Shown here one piece after another: positions 6,528 through 10,372 of a DNA stretch of 10,372 nt. The translations under genes were made by a program, and so were the position numbers. The number at the start of each line of letters is the position of its first letter. The stretch's first letter is position 1. The DNA is from Dehalococcoidia bacterium (lineage in GTDB: Bacteria > Chloroflexota > Dehalococcoidia > UBA6926). The notes beneath the pieces were generated by a model. It saw nothing but the letters and a program-made list of their open reading frames with translations. It ran no database searches and had not been told where the DNA came from. Location of the stretch: contig JAPYRO010000027.1 in NCBI GenBank assembly GCA_029941095.1, positions 1 to 10,372 on the forward strand, in the 5' to 3' direction.

Positions 6528-7712
6528 ATGGACTATAAATTCTCTGCTGAAGAAGAGGCGTTTAGACAAAATATAAGAGATTTTGTTCAATCTGAATGGG
6601 ATGCTGATTTGTATCATATGAACGATGTTGCTAACGCCTCGTGGCATTTAGATGACCCAAAGGCACTGTCAGCACTTCGAGAGTTCCAGAGAAAATTATC
6701 AAAAAAAGGCTGGTTCACGATGCATTGGCCCGAGGAATATGGGGGGCGTTCTTCTAGCTTTGCTGAAAACTTGATTTATAGGGAGGAGATGGCTTATCAA
6801 GGACTTCCTATAAGTAGCGCATTTTCTGGTGATTCAATAATTATGAATGGCTCAGATTGGCAAAAATCTCAATGGCTGCCATTGATAAAGTCTGGTGAAA
6901 TGAAAATAGCTCAAGGACTTTCAGAACCAGGTAACGGTTCTGATTTAGCCGGTGTTCAAACAAGAGCCGTTAAAGATGGAGACGACTGGGTGATAAATGG
7001 GCAGAAGATGTGGACTTCTACTGCCCATATGTCTAATTGGATTATGATGTTAGTTCGAACTGATACAGAGGCACCGAAACATCGGGGGCTGTCAATTTTC
7101 TTAGTTCCATTAGACTCCAAAGGTATAACTATAAGACCTTTGCAGGACATGGCTGGTCGTAGGAGATGGAGTGAAGAATTTTTTGAAGATGTGCGTGTCC
7201 CATCAACTCATATGCTTGGAGAAGAGAATCGTGGATGGTATGTGATGGCGTCATCCCTCACTACTGAAAGAGTAGAAGTTGGGTCCCCTGCAGCTCTTTT
7301 ACGAGAATGGGAAAGATTTGTGTCTTTTGCAAAAACCTACAAAATAAATGGAGAATCTGTACTCGATGACAAAACGACTAAAAATCTGCTTGCAGATTTA
7401 AGGGTCAAAATAATGGTATTTAGAATGATTTGCTATGAGGGAGTTTGGGAAAGCCGAGAAGGGAAAGATATCAGTAGGATCTCTGCCAGTGCTAGAGTTC
7501 TGTCAGGTGAATTGGTTCAAGAACTATGGAGAGGGTTCACTAAAATATTGGGTAATCCTGCTTTAGTAATGCCAGGGACTTGGGCGGATGCCCCGATGAA
7601 TGGATTTATTGGAGTTAACGCTCTTATGAGCACCGGAAGAACTTTTGGTCACGGGACCAAAGAAATTCAAAGAAACATATTGGCCCAGAGAGGTTTAGGG
7701 CTGCCACGATAA
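6528..7712 (+). CDS. Acyl-CoA dehydrogenase (FadE-like)
   Basis: FAD-dependent alpha,beta-dehydrogenation of an acyl-CoA thioester, 394 aa, the usual length. The start is ATG 6528 with GGGGAGG 9 bases upstream; an in-frame TTG at 6492 lies before this site and is unlikely. The N-terminal helical domain contains GWFTMHWPEEYGG (61-73). The middle beta-domain has the flavin/substrate motif LSEPGNGSDLAG (131-142) and INGQKMWTS (156-164). The C-terminal helical domain ends with GHGTKEIQRNILAQRGLGLPR, which is typical of the FadE branch. The catalytic base is not at the medium-chain enzyme's C-terminal position: His375 occupies it. Glu247 in LTTERVE aligns by eye with the isovaleryl-CoA dehydrogenase base, so a branched or bulky substrate is possible. 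The short 40-bp gap to the next gene may mean cotranscription. Confidence 0.93.
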   Translation: MDYKFSAEEEAFRQNIRDFVQSEWDADLYHMNDVANASWHLDDPKALSALREFQRKLSKKGWFTMHWPEEYGGRSSSFAENLIYREEMAYQGLPISSAFSGDSIIMNGSDWQKSQWLPLIKSGEMKIAQGLSEPGNGSDLAGVQTRAVKDGDDWVINGQKMWTSTAHMSNWIMMLVRTDTEAPKHRGLSIFLVPLDSKGITIRPLQDMAGRRRWSEEFFEDVRVPSTHMLGEENRGWYVMASSLTTERVEVGSPAALLREWERFVSFAKTYKINGESVLDDKTTKNLLADLRVKIMVFRMICYEGVWESREGKDISRISASARVLSGELVQELWRGFTKILGNPALVMPGTWADAPMNGFIGVNALMSTGRTFGHGTKEIQRNILAQRGLGLPR

Positions 7713-7752
7713 ATACCCTTTAGCTACCTCAATATTTGTTATCGGAGTGAGA

Positions 7753-8214
7753 GTGAAAAGATCGTTAATTTTGATTGTTTCTGTAACTCTAACAATTCTG
7801 TTAGCTGCCTCTTTGATTAGCTGTAAATTAAAAGACGCACCTAAGCCAGAGGTCTCTATTTTTACAGTAAAAGTAAGTGATGGGCGGATACAGTCTATTA
7901 ATCAGACCGGAAAGAATACGAGTAAACAGATAATGATTTCGCAAGGCGATACTGCAATCATAAAATTTGCGACTGATCGGCCATTTAGAGTATCTGTACA
8001 TGGTTACGGTATTGAACATGATGTAATTCCCAAAGTTGAGTCTTCGCTTGAGTTTAGAATACTTGGAGAATTTACTGGTAGCTTTCCTATTCATATAAAT
8101 GATATCGAAGTCGGCAGCCAGAGCTCAAGAGATGATAAACATGGACAACACAAGCATGAAAATACTAATAGTACGCATACATTGATAACCAATTTCGTAG
8201 TGAATCCTAATTAG
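7753..8214 (+). CDS. Cupredoxin-like lipoprotein with a His-rich loop
   Basis: Predicted exported lipoprotein. I prefer GTG 7753 (153 aa) because GGAG at 7744-7747 lies 5 bases upstream; GTG 7747 is the alternative. The N-terminus is VKRS followed by a hydrophobic helix and the lipobox L-I-S-C, with lipidation at Cys24. Residues about 33-151 look like a small beta-sandwich of cupredoxin type: QGDTAIIKF, then FRVSVHGYGIEHDVIP (about 78-93), LEFRILGEFTGSFPIHIND (about 99-117), and a final strand TLITNFVVNP. There is no Cys in the domain, so a classical type-1 copper site is absent. A His-rich stretch (HGQHKH, His130, 133, 135, plus His142) lies in the loop before the last strand. The next gene starts 17 bp downstream and is probably a functional partner. 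Fold assignment is by pattern only. Confidence 0.72.
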   Translation: MKRSLILIVSVTLTILLAASLISCKLKDAPKPEVSIFTVKVSDGRIQSINQTGKNTSKQIMISQGDTAIIKFATDRPFRVSVHGYGIEHDVIPKVESSLEFRILGEFTGSFPIHINDIEVGSQSSRDDKHGQHKHENTNSTHTLITNFVVNPN

Positions 8215-8231
8215 TGATGAAGTTTTAATTG

Positions 8232-9782
8232 ATGATTTTACTCCCTAGAATAATCATAGTATCGGCTTGGACCATTTTTTATCTCTTTGCAGATTTACGA
8301 CTTTCATATGCTCATGGTTTTGGAGATAGATATGATTTGCCTGTACCTCTAAATTGGTACTTATTTGGAGCTGGTACAGTGGTAGCCCTATCTTTTTTAT
8401 TTGTATCAGTTTTCGTTCGGGCCACTATCAAGAGGAGACGATTTTATTCGTTATCTATTGGTGATTCTTTACCATTCCAGTTAATTATATTTAGAGGATT
8501 TGTTCCTCTGATCAAATGTATTTCAGTAGTATTATTCCTGTTTTTGATTTTTGGAGGATTTGTTGGTTCGCAAGAGCCCAGTCAAAATATTGGACCTACA
8601 CTTGTTTGGATCATTTTATGGGTGGGGTTAATTTATTTTAATGCTCTAGTGTTTAATCTGTGGATTTTTTTGAATCCTTGGAAAAATATCTACAGTCTAT
8701 TTTATGTTTTATTCACTGGATCAAGATCGGTATTATTTCACTTAGGGAAATATAAATACCCCAAAAGTTTTAAACGATGGCCTGCTCTTGTGTTTTTGTT
8801 CCTATTTTTATGGTTAGAAATTGTATTTCCTAATTCTGGTTCACCGGTGTACATCAGTGTGTTGGCAATCAATTATTCAATCTTTACCTTTTTAGGTATG
8901 TACTTATTCGGCCCAGTTAATTGGTTAACAAATGGAGAATTGTTCTCCGTAACCTTCCGGCTTTTATCGAAATGTTCACCCGTCGTGGTCTCGTTATCGT
9001 CTGGAGAGCAGTGTAAATATTGTTCACAGTGCCGATATGATCAAGAAAATTGTTTTGACTGTGAATACTGTTTTGATCAATCAAGTACTTCAAACAAGAG
9101 ATTTGGATTTAGAAGATTTGCATCTGGCCTATATGAGTCGAAAGCGACCCACTTGTCTGAAATTTTCTTTGTGCTGATGCTTCTATCTTCCGTTACTTTT
9201 GATGGTTTTTCCGAAACACCTACATGGGCTAATATTGTTTCGCTTGGAATTTCATTCATCGGAGACTTAGTAACCTATCCTGTACAGTTAATCTCTACTG
9301 CTGGTTTACTGTTTAGCTTCCTAATATTTATTATGATTTATTTCTTTTCCTGTTTTGTTGTGAGTAAGGCGATTTCTAACAAGTATGGCATAGAGGACAT
9401 ATCTAAGATTTTGGTATATTCGCTTATTCCTATCGCGGTGGGGTATCATATCGCACACTATTTTTCATTTTTGTTGATCCAGGGTCAGTCAATGGTTTAC
9501 TTAATATCGGATCCTATGGGGTTGGGGTGGGATTTATTCCAGACTTCCGATTATAAATTGTATATAGGGATTGTTAATTCTAAAGCTGCTTGGTTTGTAG
9601 GGATATTCGCTATTGTAGCCGGCCACATTACAGCAGTGTACGCCTCGCATTATGCATCTTTGATAAAATTTTCTGAATTCCAGCTTGTTATACAGGCCCA
9701 GCGCGTGATGTTAATTATGATGGTGGGATATACTATCGCAGGACTGTGGGTATTGGCCCAACCGATTATTAAAGTTTCATAA
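8232..9782 (+). CDS. Polytopic membrane protein with a six-Cys motif
   Basis: About 11 TM segments in 516 aa (ATG 8232; in-frame TTG 8229 is just upstream; no strong Shine-Dalgarno, so coupling to the lipoprotein gene is likely). The N-terminal hydrophobic segment ends SYAHGFGDRYDLPVP, possibly a signal peptide. Between TM6 and TM7 (about residues 258-282) is a symmetric motif CxxCxxC-x6-CxxCxxC (Cys261, 264, 267, 274, 277, 280), suited to metal or Fe-S binding. Late helices carry paired His: His406/His409 (GYHIAHYFSF) and His465/His473 (GHITAVYASH). Between them is DPMGLGWDLF (428-437). From memory, similar actinobacterial proteins are sometimes labelled fenitrothion hydrolase, a name I would not transfer, since no hydrolase motif is visible. 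Its function is unknown; the lipoprotein context suggests metal or redox work at the membrane. Confidence 0.85.
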   Translation: MILLPRIIIVSAWTIFYLFADLRLSYAHGFGDRYDLPVPLNWYLFGAGTVVALSFLFVSVFVRATIKRRRFYSLSIGDSLPFQLIIFRGFVPLIKCISVVLFLFLIFGGFVGSQEPSQNIGPTLVWIILWVGLIYFNALVFNLWIFLNPWKNIYSLFYVLFTGSRSVLFHLGKYKYPKSFKRWPALVFLFLFLWLEIVFPNSGSPVYISVLAINYSIFTFLGMYLFGPVNWLTNGELFSVTFRLLSKCSPVVVSLSSGEQCKYCSQCRYDQENCFDCEYCFDQSSTSNKRFGFRRFASGLYESKATHLSEIFFVLMLLSSVTFDGFSETPTWANIVSLGISFIGDLVTYPVQLISTAGLLFSFLIFIMIYFFSCFVVSKAISNKYGIEDISKILVYSLIPIAVGYHIAHYFSFLLIQGQSMVYLISDPMGLGWDLFQTSDYKLYIGIVNSKAAWFVGIFAIVAGHITAVYASHYASLIKFSEFQLVIQAQRVMLIMMVGYTIAGLWVLAQPIIKVS

Positions 9783-9891
9783 ATAACATAACGCAAAGAA
9801 GCTTAACGATAATTAGGTTAAAATAATTTGGATACCATGGTTTTTAGCCAGATGGTTGAGAGCATTAATGATTGAATAGAGAGGGCCTATT

Positions 9892-10372
9892 TTGACAGCT
9901 GTAGATAATAACAATAACAAACAAGTATTACAGGGCATAAATGTATTGGAAATGACCAACGATATATCAGGTAGATATACGGGGCGCCTGTTGGCAGATA
10001 TGGGAGCAAATGTAATCAAAATTGAATCCCCGGGCAGCTCGAGAGATGAACGGTCGATTGAAAGTTTGGCGTACGACACTAATAAGAGAAGCATAGTTTT
10101 GAATATCGAGGAAAAATCTGGGATAGATGGCCTGATATCTTTGATAAAAAAAATGGATGTGTTTATTTTAACTGGGACGAAAAAACATATAGATGATTTA
10201 TCGGATAAGGGACTTAATTTTGATCAACTTAGAGATCTAAACCCTAGACTTATAACTCTTTCTATTACTCCATTTGGTGAAACTGGGCCCTATAGTGATT
10301 ACAACGGTTATGGATTAAATGCTATGTCTCTGAGTGGTTTGATGATGATTCAAGGAGATAACAGCAAAGAAC
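9892..10372 (+). CDS. CaiB/BaiF family (class III) CoA-transferase, N-terminal part
   Basis: Open at the window's right edge: 160 codons are present of a family usually near 400. The start is TTG 9892. An in-frame stop at 9877-9879 limits the upstream side, GAGGG lies 6 bases upstream, and the next in-frame ATG (9952) falls inside conserved sequence. After a short Asn-rich leader the family pattern is clear: LQGINVLEMT (13-22), the nucleotide-fold segment GRLLADMGANVIKIESPG (31-48), NKRSIVLNIE, then NPRLITLSITPFGETGPYSDY. Family members move CoA between carboxylic acids or act as acyl-CoA racemases. The catalytic Asp (near residue 169 in formyl-CoA transferase) would fall just beyond the edge. 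The substrate is unknown. With the upstream acyl-CoA dehydrogenase it suggests acyl-CoA metabolism. Confidence 0.9.
   Translation, partial: MTAVDNNNNKQVLQGINVLEMTNDISGRYTGRLLADMGANVIKIESPGSSRDERSIESLAYDTNKRSIVLNIEEKSGIDGLISLIKKMDVFILTGTKKHIDDLSDKGLNFDQLRDLNPRLITLSITPFGETGPYSDYNGYGLNAMSLSGLMMIQGDNSKE

Noticed and set aside
9838..9876. Short reading frame of 12 codons (MVFSQMVESIND) just before the CoA-transferase gene, as a possible leader peptide
   Set aside because: It has no clear ribosome-binding site, no run of regulatory codons and no attenuator hairpin before the next start.
9783..9891. Promoter or terminator in the gap between the membrane protein gene and the CoA-transferase gene
   Set aside because: A TAAAAT hexamer (9820-9825) has no matching -35, and no GC-rich hairpin with a T-tract is present.

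Overview
The window is AT-rich (about 40% GC by eye) bacterial chromosomal DNA. Genes are tightly packed and strands alternate in short blocks. No single marker fixes the lineage. Several things together suggest a free-living bacterium, perhaps marine Chloroflexota (SAR202-like) or an actinobacterial relative: acyl-CoA dehydrogenase, SDR and CaiB/BaiF CoA-transferase genes, a CsoR/CopA copper locus, and a cupredoxin-like lipoprotein beside a Cys-rich polytopic membrane protein. That placement is inference only.

Layout. 1-1450 (+): the last codons of an OmpR-type response regulator, overlapping a complete sensor histidine kinase. 1473-1549 (-): tRNA-Glu(CUC). 1678-1884 (+): a small charged hypothetical protein. 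1902-5616 (-): a copper-handling operon. Read in its own direction it has a promoter with a CsoR-type operator in the -35/-10 spacer, a YHS protein with a Cys-rich C-terminal domain, a CsoR/RcnR-family repressor, a Cu(+)-exporting P1B-ATPase (CopA), and a short stand-alone YHS protein. 5647-6402 (-): a classical short-chain dehydrogenase. 6528-7712 (+): an acyl-CoA dehydrogenase, divergent from the SDR across a 125 bp intergenic region. 7753-9782 (+): a cupredoxin-like lipoprotein and a roughly 11-TM membrane protein with a symmetric six-Cys motif. 9892-end (+): the N-terminal part of a CaiB/BaiF family CoA-transferase, cut by the window edge.

How the genes work together. The best-supported unit is the copper operon. 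Copper binding should release the CsoR-family repressor from its C-tract/G-tract operator, allowing expression of the CopA exporter, the repressor itself and two paralogous YHS proteins that are probable cytoplasmic metal-binding or chaperone partners. The lipoprotein/membrane-protein pair is also plausibly metal-related, but nothing shows that it is co-regulated with the copper operon. The SDR, acyl-CoA dehydrogenase and CoA-transferase suggest acyl-CoA catabolism with unknown substrates.

The points most worth a second look are the unusual Cys-rich domain fused to YHS, the Cys-to-His change in the repressor's metal site, the precise placement of the operator, and the lipoprotein/membrane-protein pair. 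No CRISPR arrays, insertion sequences, rRNA genes or convincing rho-independent terminators were seen.
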